The position numbers and the translations under genes were made by a program. This document shows, in pieces, positions 16,969-25,677 of a stretch of 27,655 bases of DNA (within the stretch, counting starts at the first letter, position 1; each line of letters starts with the position of its first letter). Source of the stretch: UBA1275 sp038124025 (lineage in GTDB: Bacteria > Bacteroidota > Rhodothermia > Balneolales > Balneolaceae); contig JAYPBC010000029.1 in assembly GCA_038124025.1 (NCBI GenBank), forward strand, positions 1-27,655, read 5' to 3'. A model generated the notes under the pieces. That model made no database searches. It had not been told where the DNA came from and worked only from the letters and a program-made list of their open reading frames with translations.

Positions 16969-18042
16969 ATGCGTCTTTTATTCTTTTTTTCCCTTCTATA
17001 TGTAGCGGCAAGTTCATTTGCTTGTAGTGGTGATTTTAGAGAACGAGCCAAAGGTGATACACGTGAGTTTGTTGTCGTGATGGACTCAGTAGACTGGGAG
17101 AGTGAAACAGCTAATGCCTTACGAGAAACATTTGGTAAGTATGTATTCACCCTCCCAAATCCAGAACCTTATTATGACCTAACATTTATGCAAATACGTT
17201 CCCGCTCTCAACTAGAGCGTATTATGGGATACAAGAATATTATATTTGCTGCGCCAATTGATGATTCTACCACGGTTGCAGCTCAAGTTAGGGCCTTCTT
17301 AGACGAGTCAACTGAACAGCGAGTACGCGAGGGAGAAAGTTTTGCTTTTCCTCTGGTGGATCAATGGTACAAGGATCAATATGCCTTAATCTTAAGTTCT
17401 AGCAGCGATTCTGCCTTAGCGACCAAAATAAGGAACACCGAAAATGCACTACTAGCTAATGCTTTGGATAAAGAATTATTACGATGGAATTGGTTTGTTT
17501 ACGAGAAAAAAGAACAAATTCAGTACAGTGACTCTTTGTGGAATGATTATGGATTTATGGTTAGGATTCAACATGATTACATAAAAAGAATTGATACAAC
17601 TAACTTCATAAGTTACCGTAGATTTTTACCGGAAAATGATCGATGGATGTGGGTATGGTGGCAGGATGATGTATATGATATTAGCTTTCTGGATGATGAT
17701 TGGATAAACCGAACTAGAGATTCTTTGAATCAGCAATTCATAAAGGGAAGAACTGATTCTATGTTTATCACTACCGAATATCGTAGACCGGTTGAAAGTA
17801 ATAGTTTTCAAAAAGACCGTTATTTAGGCTATGAAACCCTAGGCACATGGCAAATGATTAATGGGGCGATGGGCGGACCATTTGTAAATTTCACCTATTA
17901 TGATGAATCCACTTCAAGATTATTTATGGTAGAGTATTCTCAGTTTGCACCATCTGTAAGAAAAAAATTGCGCTTTGTTCGTCAGTTCAGAGCAATGGGT
18001 AGGACTTTTGAGGCTGACAGCCTTTTTCTAGCACGCCCCTAA
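16969..18042 (+). CDS. DUF4837 family lipoprotein
   Basis: 357 residues. The N-terminus is a short signal ending in SSFAC at residue 19, which fits a lipoprotein signal peptidase site, followed by SGDFRERAKG. The region TREFVVVMDSVDWES, then a long mixed alpha/beta domain, and GTWQMINGAMGGPFVNF near 289-305 match the pattern I associate with DUF4837, a family of Bacteroidota-type lipoproteins of unknown function. It is notably rich in Trp (11 residues, about 3%), including the run WMWVWW within about 219-225. It lies 84 nt after trpA on the same strand and could be partly co-transcribed with the trp operon, or have its own start. It is convergent with the RNA methyltransferase gene, with only 7 nt between the stops. 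Confidence 0.75.
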   Translation: MRLLFFFSLLYVAASSFACSGDFRERAKGDTREFVVVMDSVDWESETANALRETFGKYVFTLPNPEPYYDLTFMQIRSRSQLERIMGYKNIIFAAPIDDSTTVAAQVRAFLDESTEQRVREGESFAFPLVDQWYKDQYALILSSSSDSALATKIRNTENALLANALDKELLRWNWFVYEKKEQIQYSDSLWNDYGFMVRIQHDYIKRIDTTNFISYRRFLPENDRWMWVWWQDDVYDISFLDDDWINRTRDSLNQQFIKGRTDSMFITTEYRRPVESNSFQKDRYLGYETLGTWQMINGAMGGPFVNFTYYDESTSRLFMVEYSQFAPSVRKKLRFVRQFRAMGRTFEADSLFLARP

Positions 18043-18049
18043 ACATCTA

Positions 18050-18583
18050 CTAGGTAGATTTCCTTACTAAATCGTACATGACCACGCCTGTAGCTACTGA
18101 TACATTTAATGAGTGTTTTGTTCCAAATTGTGGAATTATTAAGTGATGCTCAGCCGCGTTAAGAGCCTCGTCATCTAAGCCTTTAACTTCATTTCCAAAA
18201 ATAAAGGCCAGACTTTGACCATTGACATCTTTGTATTCAAAGTTTGTAATAGGAACTGACTCATGAGTTTGCTCTACAGCAATGATGCACGCTTTTTTTC
18301 TGCTTAATTCTTTAAGACAAGTACTCCAATGAGTAAAGTGTCTCCAAGAAACTTGATCTTCAGCTCCAATAGCTGTTTTTGAAACCTCACTATTGCTTTC
18401 TGGTGTAGGAGTAAAGCCAGAAAGGAAAATTTCATTTACGCCGAAAGCGTCTGCATTTCTAAATACTGCTCCTACATTGTATGCACTTCTAATGTTATGA
18501 AGGCAAATAATGGTTTTCTGTAATAGACTTGGTTTATCTGAGTTAGTATGCCGAATAAATAATTCTTCAGTTGTTAATTTCAT
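18050..18583 (-). CDS. SPOUT-class tRNA/rRNA 2'-O-methyltransferase (TrmH/SpoU family)
   Basis: 177 residues, the size of a compact TrmH/TrmL-like enzyme without an N-terminal RNA-binding domain. All three SPOUT motifs are in order: LHNIRSAYNVGAVFRNADAF with the family's N and R residues, FIFGNEVKGLD, and IPQFGTKHSLNVSVATGVV. They form the trefoil knot that binds S-adenosylmethionine. The target nucleotide is not readable; 2'-O-methylation of tRNA is the most common activity. Its ATG follows directly on the stop of the S8 protease gene (TAA-ATG, no spacer), so translation is probably coupled. It is the last gene of the leftward operon that begins at 22388. Confidence 0.9.
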   Translation of the reverse strand: MKLTTEELFIRHTNSDKPSLLQKTIICLHNIRSAYNVGAVFRNADAFGVNEIFLSGFTPTPESNSEVSKTAIGAEDQVSWRHFTHWSTCLKELSRKKACIIAVEQTHESVPITNFEYKDVNGQSLAFIFGNEVKGLDDEALNAAEHHLIIPQFGTKHSLNVSVATGVVMYDLVRKST

Positions 18584-20305
18584 TTATTTCTCTAAACCAT
18601 TAATTGCTTTCTGAACAGCTCTATACGCATTAACAATGCCTCCGTGTCTTGATAGACGATTAAAGGGGAGGTATTTTGATTCCAGGCTCTGACCGGGTAC
18701 TAATACCTCTATACCAGGTTCTAACACGGATGAAACCGTAATATTCTTTATGTCTAAGGGGGAATACTCAGGAAAATATTGCATTAAAAGAGCGAGTACT
18801 CCAGATACCACAGGTGCAGCCATACTGGTTCCATTACTTAGCTCATATCTTTGGTTTGGCATGGTAGAATATATATCTACACCGGGTGCAAAAAGATCTA
18901 CGGTCGATATTCCATAGTTACTAAAGGAAGCTGCCAGCTCCTGGGTTCCCTGCCATCCCGATGCACCAACGGTTATAAAATATGGACTTGATGAACCATC
19001 GGTAACAATAGGGCTTGGAAAGTTAGCTAAACTGTCAATATCTTCGCCGTCGTTTCCAGCAGCATGTACCATCAGCACTTCATGTTTGGCTGCGTATTCT
19101 ATTGCCTGTTGAACATAGCCTATTTCGGGGGAGTATGATTTACCAAAACTCATATTAATGATATCGGCACCATTATCTACGGCATATCGAATTGCATTTG
19201 CCACATCTTTGTCACGTTCGTCTCCATTAGGGACAGCTCGAATAATCATTAATTGGGCTTGAGATACACCTACTGCTCCCAGTTCATTATCTCTAATTGC
19301 CGAAACAATACCAGCAACGTGCGTACCATGATCATAATCCGGCCCCATCACATCGTTGTTTCCGTAGAAACGATTTTGCAAATCATCATAGTTATCTCCA
19401 ACGATTGAGCGCGGATTAAATGAAATATTATATCCGTATTCTAACTGTATCTGAATTTGTTCGATATACTCATCGATGAGTTTTTCATTAATTCCATTAT
19501 CTTGAAGTAAGGCAACAAAACCTAGTGCTTCCTTCATTTGAAGTGATAATTCTGTCTCTGGGCTTAGATACGTATTCACATTTACTGAATCAACAGATGA
19601 TTCACCTAAAAAAAATAAAATACTCTCAAGGTTTTGTTGTAGCTGCTTAATTTGAAGGAGCTCTGATTCTAAAGCATCGCGTTCTCCTTCAAATTCTTGC
19701 TCCAATTCCTTGAATTCTTTATAATCGGCCACCAATGTATCAGGAATAGTTTGGGCTGAATCATAGGTAGAAAACTTTTCTAACGCCTTTATATATAATC
19801 GTGTAAGCTCATAGGTGTCATAGTGAACATGGGTGGAGTCTTGCCCACCAATAAAATTCCATCCATATATATCATCTATATAACCGTTGGCATCATCATC
19901 GAGTTTATTGCCTGCTATTTCATCGGTATTCACCCAAATTGTACCCCTAAGTTCTTCATGATTAATATCAGATCCAGAATCAATGATTGCTACAATTACC
20001 TTTTGAGGACTACGAGAAATTGAATCTAACAAACTGTAGGCTTCTTCTAATGCTATACCTTGGTTAATCCAAGCATTATTGGTTGCTTCTATTATGGAGG
20101 TAGCACCCAGCAAATGCCAGCCTTCTACTGGTTTTGGTACATCTAGGGGTGTTTGAACGGTACTGTTATCAGCTTGCTCTAGACTAGTTTCAGTGTTGGA
20201 AGTCGTAGCATTTGAAGTATTTTTAGTAAGTACCTTGTTCGTGCTACATCCGTGCAATAATAAAATACTGAGCAGTAAAAGGTATCCGTAGTTTGATTGT
20301 GACAT
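18584..20305 (-). CDS. Subtilisin-like serine protease lipoprotein (peptidase S8) with large insertion
   Basis: 573 residues. The start LLLLSILLLHGC gives a lipobox with Cys20, so the protein is probably a membrane-anchored lipoprotein facing the periplasm or surface. The subtilase triad is complete: D109 (VAIIDSGSD), H326 (DYDHGTHVAG) and S494 (NGTSMAAPVVSG), with oxyanion N418 (HAAGN). D and H are 217 residues apart, far more than the ~35-40 in simple subtilisins. The extra segment (about 155-310) has a Glu/Gln/Leu-rich helical, coiled-coil-like region near 195-235. A conserved D-D-D-A-N-G-Y-I-D-D calcium-type stretch lies at 136-145. No C-terminal sorting domain is seen. Probable role: envelope protein processing or quality control. 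Its neighbours are DUF445 upstream (8 nt) and the methyltransferase downstream. Confidence 0.92.
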   Translation of the reverse strand: MSQSNYGYLLLLSILLLHGCSTNKVLTKNTSNATTSNTETSLEQADNSTVQTPLDVPKPVEGWHLLGATSIIEATNNAWINQGIALEEAYSLLDSISRSPQKVIVAIIDSGSDINHEELRGTIWVNTDEIAGNKLDDDANGYIDDIYGWNFIGGQDSTHVHYDTYELTRLYIKALEKFSTYDSAQTIPDTLVADYKEFKELEQEFEGERDALESELLQIKQLQQNLESILFFLGESSVDSVNVNTYLSPETELSLQMKEALGFVALLQDNGINEKLIDEYIEQIQIQLEYGYNISFNPRSIVGDNYDDLQNRFYGNNDVMGPDYDHGTHVAGIVSAIRDNELGAVGVSQAQLMIIRAVPNGDERDKDVANAIRYAVDNGADIINMSFGKSYSPEIGYVQQAIEYAAKHEVLMVHAAGNDGEDIDSLANFPSPIVTDGSSSPYFITVGASGWQGTQELAASFSNYGISTVDLFAPGVDIYSTMPNQRYELSNGTSMAAPVVSGVLALLMQYFPEYSPLDIKNITVSSVLEPGIEVLVPGQSLESKYLPFNRLSRHGGIVNAYRAVQKAINGLEK

Positions 20306-20313
20306 TGCTTGGA

Positions 20314-21441
20314 CTAATTTTGAGGTTTATAGAGTAGAGTATCTAAAAGATACAAGCCTGAAATTACGATTGCGATGGCAACTAAACTCAACACTGGGTT
20401 CCATATCACTAAACCACCTAGGGTACCAATTACAGCCCCAAGTTGTTGGATATACCGTAACTCTTCATTGGTCGAGGTTCGGATTAAGGCTTCAATCTTA
20501 GATTCATCATACTCTTTCAAATGATGGGCGATGAATTGGTAAATGTCTAGGCGACTAATTATTTCATGCAGCCAGTTCGTTACTTGTTTTTCTATGCTCT
20601 CTACATGTTCGTCTATGAGAGTAGGAAGTTTGTCAAAAAGCCCGTCTAGTTGTATAATTTGACGTTCTAATTCGTCCGGTAACTCAATAAGTGCCTCATT
20701 GACTAACTCTTGAACATTTGCCCCTTTAATAATTGTATAGGTTTTTAACGCAATCCGATCTAAGGTTTTATTTTCTACCTTTCGGTTTAGCTCAGAGGAG
20801 ATGGTGGAAGCTATGCTATTTCTAAATTCTTCTTTATGAACAATACTAATAACCAACTCTAGTATAGATTGTTGAACCTCTTTTCTAAATCCCTGATCGG
20901 AGAGTATTTGCTTTGCTTTACGTACCCATAACTCTCTGTATTGCTGTATGATTGCTGACCGGTGAACATATTCCTTAATTAGCTGAGGATGTAAAAGTTC
21001 TGAGGAAATGGTTTTTGCTAAACGATCCGCAACCTTGTTCTTCTGTCTTGGTATGAGACCTTGTCCAAAGATGGGTCTTTTGTAAACAGGTTTGAACAGC
21101 ATGGTAATGGCCAACCAATTAGTAGCATACCCTATTAATCCACTCACACTTAAAATTCTAAGTAAGTGCTCAAGAGCAAATGATGTATGGAACAAGCTAA
21201 TCTCTTGGGTGGTAAAATCCCAAAAATAGCTCACAATAAATACGATTAATAAAAGTAGTGGGTACCACTTAAGACCTTCCGTGATGATAACTTTCTTTAT
21301 TCTATTTCTTGCCTTTCGCGTTCCATGAAAAGGAGGGGATTGTTCAATCGAAGATGGAAGGGAATTTATGGCAGGATTAGAATATTTTTTCCAATAGCTT
21401 TTTATACTTACACTAAGGCGTTCAAGGAATTGTAAAAGCAC
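20314..21441 (-). CDS. DUF445 family membrane protein
   Basis: 375 residues, GTG start. The hydrophobic spans are at about 58-74 and 92-116, with a C-terminal span near 345-372. Between them lies a long, charged, helical region (about 130-340). The GYATNWLAITMLFKP motif (104-118), followed by P-I-F-G-Q-G-L-I-P-R-Q-K, is the DUF445 signature; family members are membrane proteins of unknown function, some from spore formers (YheB). The topology (membrane-helical stalk-membrane) suggests it tethers or spans a compartment boundary, but this is inference. It lies 16 nt after ybeY and 8 nt before the S8 protease. An N-terminal extension of about 55 residues before the first span is rich in Ser/Arg/Lys, so the true start could be later. 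Confidence 0.8.
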   Translation of the reverse strand: MLLQFLERLSVSIKSYWKKYSNPAINSLPSSIEQSPPFHGTRKARNRIKKVIITEGLKWYPLLLLIVFIVSYFWDFTTQEISLFHTSFALEHLLRILSVSGLIGYATNWLAITMLFKPVYKRPIFGQGLIPRQKNKVADRLAKTISSELLHPQLIKEYVHRSAIIQQYRELWVRKAKQILSDQGFRKEVQQSILELVISIVHKEEFRNSIASTISSELNRKVENKTLDRIALKTYTIIKGANVQELVNEALIELPDELERQIIQLDGLFDKLPTLIDEHVESIEKQVTNWLHEIISRLDIYQFIAHHLKEYDESKIEALIRTSTNEELRYIQQLGAVIGTLGGLVIWNPVLSLVAIAIVISGLYLLDTLLYKPQN

Positions 21442-21457
21442 GTAGTCACCAAGAAAA

Positions 21458-21916
21458 CTAGATGGTTATCTGTTGGATTATAGCGTCTTCTTCTAGGGTC
21501 ATTTTTTTCTTCTGCTCTTGTGTAGCATCCTCAAAACCAAGGATATGCAATAATCCATGTACCACTATTCGGAGACACTCTGTTTTAATATCTACGTTAA
21601 ATTCAGCGGATTGTTCAATTATTCTAGCTAAGCAGCAGTACATCGTGCCTTCTAAGGAAGGGCTTTTCAATTTATACACATAGTCACTTCTGTCATGATA
21701 GTGAAAACTAATGATGTCGGTTACATAATCCTTGTTTAGATATTCCCTATTAATTCTTTTAATCTCGGTTTCATCAACCAGTACAATCTCAATGAATTCT
21801 ATAGCACAAGAATGTCGTTGAATGAAGGCCTCAAAGAGTGCATCAATGGTTTCTTGGCCAATAGGGAATGCTAGCCGGGTGGTGTTGAAGAGGTGAAAGT
21901 TTTTAGAATCGGGCAT
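21458..21916 (-). CDS. ybeY: Endoribonuclease YbeY, rRNA maturation factor
   Basis: 152 residues, the family's usual length. YbeY is a metal-dependent RNase involved in 16S rRNA 3'-end maturation and ribosome quality control. The metal motif reads HGLLHILGFED: H120 and H124 are present, but the third ligand position (H in the H-x3-H-x5-H of the E. coli protein) is Asp130. That H-to-D variant is common in Bacteroidota-type YbeY, so it supports the taxonomy rather than loss of function. Other family features, LNKDYVTDIISFHY (60-73) and the L-G-T-M-Y/EGTMYCC strand, are visible. It sits 19 nt after an unknown acidic protein gene and 16 nt before DUF445. Confidence 0.93.
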   Translation of the reverse strand: MPDSKNFHLFNTTRLAFPIGQETIDALFEAFIQRHSCAIEFIEIVLVDETEIKRINREYLNKDYVTDIISFHYHDRSDYVYKLKSPSLEGTMYCCLARIIEQSAEFNVDIKTECLRIVVHGLLHILGFEDATQEQKKKMTLEEDAIIQQITI

Positions 21917-21935
21917 GAACTACAGGCGTAATCAG

Positions 21936-22388
21936 CTAATCCTCAAAGCTGAAATCATCATCCATGGACTCTGTGAGTGATAATGCTATTCCACACATCA
22001 TCAAGTCTTCTGGAAGTTGTGTAAAGTCACCGGATTTTATCACTTCATCCACATTGGCATATAAACTACAACCGGCTTCCTTTTCTATAATCAGTCCTGA
22101 GGTTTTATTGCCTGACGTACCAAAAAATGTTACTTGATGTAATATTTCACTCGCTACAAAAGCAGTACAATTATGAAGTTGGAGAAAGGTATTACTCGCA
22201 TATACAGATACCATATTCATAGTTTCACCTTGAACTTCTAAACCAAGATGAATTTCTAATGCTAATTTACGGTCAGTTTCTGTATGTGTGAGTTCTAATC
22301 GAAATACATCATCACCCAAGGGTTTAGCATCTGTGCCTAAGACTTTGGCAATTGTTTCGATATTCTCTGCTGTGAATGTATGTATCAT
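21936..22388 (-). CDS. Conserved-looking acidic hypothetical protein, first gene of the ybeY operon
   Basis: I favour the ATG at 22388 (150 residues, starting MIHTFTAENIETIAKVLG) over a GTG at 22409 seven codons earlier. I do not recognise a family. It has no signal peptide or membrane span, and appears mixed alpha/beta: an N-terminal helix, then strands FRLELTHT and LALEIHLGLEV, and an acidic C-terminal tail (ESMDDDFSFED). Two Cys (about C73 and C104 from this start) are not in a CxxC pattern. It lies 19 nt upstream of ybeY and downstream of the DUF2723 terminator, so it most likely heads a separate transcription unit of YbeY, DUF445, protease and methyltransferase. The coding assignment rests on length, tight spacing and strand, not on homology. 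Confidence 0.65.
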   Translation of the reverse strand: MIHTFTAENIETIAKVLGTDAKPLGDDVFRLELTHTETDRKLALEIHLGLEVQGETMNMVSVYASNTFLQLHNCTAFVASEILHQVTFFGTSGNKTSGLIIEKEAGCSLYANVDEVIKSGDFTQLPEDLMMCGIALSLTESMDDDFSFED

Positions 22389-22437
22389 AAACGGTCCGTC
22401 GTAGTTCACTAATTAGAAACAGTATAGTCTAATTTAC

Positions 22438-22480
22438 AAAAAAATGATACCGAGGCATCTAAACTATCCGCCCCTGTATC
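22438..22480 (-). terminator. Intrinsic terminator after the DUF2723 gene
   Basis: On the minus strand GATACAGGGGC pairs with GCCTCGGTATC (one mismatch and one G-U in 11 bp), with a 13-nt loop, and is followed by seven T's. It lies about 30 nt past the stop of the DUF2723 gene. It separates that gene from the downstream ybeY operon. Confidence 0.8.
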
Positions 22481-22508
22481 TTTCATATTAGTATACTTAC
22501 CCATTAGT

Positions 22509-25493
22509 TTACAAAATTCCATATCTACGAACTTCTTGTCCACTCTCTTCTCTATTAAGTGGCAGAGTAGGGAATGGGGTGCCAAGCATAAGAGAATTTA
22601 GCTCTAGTGATAATTCGGTGGCTTCATTTTCAAATCCTGATTCAAATAATAAATATTGAGTGATTACTAAGTACTGTCGTATTTGAATGATCTGTTCACC
22701 AAGTCGTTGAGTTTCATTATATGCTGATTGAACACTAGCTCTTAAATCACGTTGCTTTTTCACATCACCAGATCTTCTAGAAGCCTCAAATTCATTATTT
22801 AATTCGTCAAATTCTTGTTGGTATTGTTGGAATACCTCAAAGTCTTTAGTGAATTCTCGGCTAATAATCGGCTTAATCCGTTTTGCGATGGTTGAAGCTT
22901 TATTAAGCGCGTTTAATTTGAGATAGTTAATAGCAAATAATGACTGAATGTTATAACTCTCTTCGTCAGGTCGAAATGGAATCTTTTCTTCAGAAAACTC
23001 TAACCAATAACGAGCAGAATCGGGTTCACTTATTTCCTGATAACGTTCCGATAACTGTAAGAAGGTATACCGATAATTACTAAGCATTCGGCGAATATTC
23101 TCATCGAAATACGCATCTGGATTATTCCACCCAGTAAATGAAAAGTTGCGAAGACGTTTTGAGTGAATAGGAGGATCTATATAGCCCATAGTTCGAGCAT
23201 TAAACCGTTTTGGAATTATTCGATAGGCTTTCCCCTCAGTTCTGAAATAAGGCTGTAAGTCCAACATACTGGATGATGATACCGTATTCGCAAAATAGAT
23301 TGGGCGTAACCAATTGTTTGTCTGAAGAAGGTCGATAATCATCAAGTCTTGAACCTGCATGTAGTAAATACCATTTCCTTGCTGATCACGACCATATAAT
23401 CGACCTTCAACTCGCCAACTTAGTTGATCATCAAGTTCATCTAATGGAATTTCAAAATCGACACCTGTCATAAGTATCTGCAAACTAGTATCGGTTTTTA
23501 CACCTATGGCTTCTTTGTATTTCTGATCCTCTGAGAAAGCTAATTTTAGAGCCTCCTTATTTACCGGTACAGTAATTGTTTTTGGCTCCCAACGATCAAT
23601 TCTGGATGTTATTTGTTCAACTTCTTTGTCAGAATAACTAAAGGGTAATGGGGCAGATTCATGCGACCATTGGTTTTTTAACTGCTTTATGTACCAATCG
23701 GTATTCAGTAAACTAAGGCAGACAATTCTGACATCTGTCCTAACTCCCTCCACTTCTTGGGCATACCAAAGAGGGAAGGTATCATTATCTCCGTTGGTAA
23801 AAACAATTGCATTGGGTGCTAGTGAATTCAACAAGTTTTTAGCATAATCTGGGGCTACATATCGATTACTACGATCGTGATCATCCCAATTTTGAGAAGC
23901 CATCCATGCCGGTGAGGCTAACAGCATTATTACTAAAGCTGTTACACTCATTGTTGCATTTTTCAATTTTGCATGGATAAATTCAAGTATACCCGCACTT
24001 CCCAATCCTATCCAAATAGCAAAGGCAAAAAAGGACCCTACGTATGCATAATCCCTCTCCCTAGGTTGATAAGGGGGTTGATTCAGGAATACAATTATAG
24101 CTAGTCCAGTAACAATGAATAGAACTAGCACCGCTAGTGCCCGATTTCTATCGGCCTTGAAATGATATAAGACTCCAATAAGTCCTAATAGTAGAGGAAT
24201 AAAATAGTAAGAGTTACTTGCTCTATTCTCAGGGTATTTTTCTTCTTCAAAACCAGATTGCCAACCTGTATCTTGTATATCTGAAACACGTCCGACAAAA
24301 TTCCAATTAAAATACCGCAGGTACATATGTCTTACTTGGTAGTCCCAAAAGTACTCTAAATCACTGTCATACCGTGCGTAATAAGATAAGTGATTTGGAG
24401 CTTGCGAGTGTCTTCGCGGAAGCCAGACTTCCTTTTGTGTGTTAATCTGTCCAGTAGCCGCATCATATGAATTTCCTTTAAGTATAGGCGTATCACCATA
24501 CTGCTCACGTTTTAAGTAGCTCACAAAATCTTCCACCGTTTCTGGGTCATTCTCATCAACAGGGGGATCAGCTATGGAACGTATCATGATAACGGAGTAG
24601 GACGAATATCCAATGATGATCATCACATAACTGATGAGTGCTATATTTGCAAGACGATGCTTATGCTTTTGTGTATAGTAGATACCATAGACCAATAGAC
24701 CTATCAACAAGAAAATGAAGGTGAACGGACCAATTAAACCGTAGGAGGCATCGTTAATTCCAGATGCCCAATCTGGTAGTTTTTGAATGGTTATGGGATA
24801 GATAAGAAAGAATGAGAATACAGCAATGATCCCCATGATAACAAAGCTCTTGATCTCTATGGTGTCTTTGACCTTGAAGTAGACAATCAGTGCAACAAAA
24901 AATATGGCTAACAGATTGAGCAAGTGAACCCCTATGGCAAGTCCAAACATGTATGCGATAAGCACTAGCCAACGTTCATTATACGGTTTAGTGTGATTTT
25001 CTGACCATTTAAGCGCAAGCCACACTACAATAGCCGTAAAGAACATAGACATGGCATACACTTCAGCTTCTACTGCATTGAACCAAAACGTGTCAGTTAC
25101 CGCGAAGGTTAAACTACCAACTAAAGCCCCACCGTAATGGGCTACCTTATCCCCATTAGTCCAATTCGTCACATTTGGTTTGAACTCTCGAATAAGCCGA
25201 ACTATAATTAAATATAGGAGCATGACAGTAAGAGCCGATGAGAGTACACTCATAAAGTTTATACTGACAGCCACGTACTCAGTAGGCATGAACATGGAGA
25301 ATAAACGACCTAGAATAGAATAAAAAGGAGCACCGGGTGGATGGTTAACTTGTAGTCCATGTGCGACGGCAATGAATTCTCCTGCATCCCAGAAACTAGC
25401 TGTAGGAGCCATTGTTAATGTGTAAATAACAAGGGAAATAAAGAAGGTAGCCAGGGCTAACCACTTATTTGTTTTCTGATGTGAGTCAAACAT
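22509..25493 (-). CDS. DUF2723 membrane glycosyltransferase-like protein (GT117-type)
   Basis: 994 residues. The N-terminal ~550 residues hold about a dozen membrane spans, and the C-terminal ~440 form a soluble domain, matching the DUF2723 architecture. The first loop carries SFWDAGEFIAVAHGL (33-47), with D36 and E39 placed like the catalytic Asp/Glu of GT-C mannosyltransferases, followed by NHPPGAPFYSILGRLF (50-65). QPRERDYAYVGSFFAFAIWI and FTNGDNDTFPLWYAQEVEG with RTDVRIVCLSLLNTDWYI are the family's strongest conserved blocks and are intact. Members are inferred to transfer sugars from polyprenyl donors to proteins or lipids on the outer face of the inner membrane. This is established by family grouping, not for this gene. 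It is a single-gene unit with its own terminator and diverges from the NSS symporter gene across a 184-bp spacer. The C-terminal ~170 residues are helical and Glu/Gln-rich. Confidence 0.88.
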   Translation of the reverse strand: MFDSHQKTNKWLALATFFISLVIYTLTMAPTASFWDAGEFIAVAHGLQVNHPPGAPFYSILGRLFSMFMPTEYVAVSINFMSVLSSALTVMLLYLIIVRLIREFKPNVTNWTNGDKVAHYGGALVGSLTFAVTDTFWFNAVEAEVYAMSMFFTAIVVWLALKWSENHTKPYNERWLVLIAYMFGLAIGVHLLNLLAIFFVALIVYFKVKDTIEIKSFVIMGIIAVFSFFLIYPITIQKLPDWASGINDASYGLIGPFTFIFLLIGLLVYGIYYTQKHKHRLANIALISYVMIIIGYSSYSVIMIRSIADPPVDENDPETVEDFVSYLKREQYGDTPILKGNSYDAATGQINTQKEVWLPRRHSQAPNHLSYYARYDSDLEYFWDYQVRHMYLRYFNWNFVGRVSDIQDTGWQSGFEEEKYPENRASNSYYFIPLLLGLIGVLYHFKADRNRALAVLVLFIVTGLAIIVFLNQPPYQPRERDYAYVGSFFAFAIWIGLGSAGILEFIHAKLKNATMSVTALVIMLLASPAWMASQNWDDHDRSNRYVAPDYAKNLLNSLAPNAIVFTNGDNDTFPLWYAQEVEGVRTDVRIVCLSLLNTDWYIKQLKNQWSHESAPLPFSYSDKEVEQITSRIDRWEPKTITVPVNKEALKLAFSEDQKYKEAIGVKTDTSLQILMTGVDFEIPLDELDDQLSWRVEGRLYGRDQQGNGIYYMQVQDLMIIDLLQTNNWLRPIYFANTVSSSSMLDLQPYFRTEGKAYRIIPKRFNARTMGYIDPPIHSKRLRNFSFTGWNNPDAYFDENIRRMLSNYRYTFLQLSERYQEISEPDSARYWLEFSEEKIPFRPDEESYNIQSLFAINYLKLNALNKASTIAKRIKPIISREFTKDFEVFQQYQQEFDELNNEFEASRRSGDVKKQRDLRASVQSAYNETQRLGEQIIQIRQYLVITQYLLFESGFENEATELSLELNSLMLGTPFPTLPLNREESGQEVRRYGIL

Positions 25494-25677
25494 TTAGTAT
25501 AATCTTACAGCAATGATGATTGAATTTGTTGTAACTAAAAAATAGTTTGTTGCGGCCTTACATAAATACCCTGAATGATAGGGATAGCACTGTTTGAATC
25601 AAAACAGAATAAGGCTATTTGACCATATTTAAAGATACCATACTCTAACAAAAATTTCTCAATAAAGACCAAAATAG

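Noticed and set aside
18045..18059. ATCTAC-TAG-GTAGAT hairpin between the convergent DUF4837 and methyltransferase genes as a terminator.
   Set aside because: Only 6 bp, a 3-nt loop, no T-run, and it overlaps the methyltransferase stop codon.
21458..21916. YbeY as an inactive enzyme because the third metal His is Asp.
   Set aside because: The H-x3-H-x5-D version is common in Bacteroidota-type YbeY, so it is a lineage feature.
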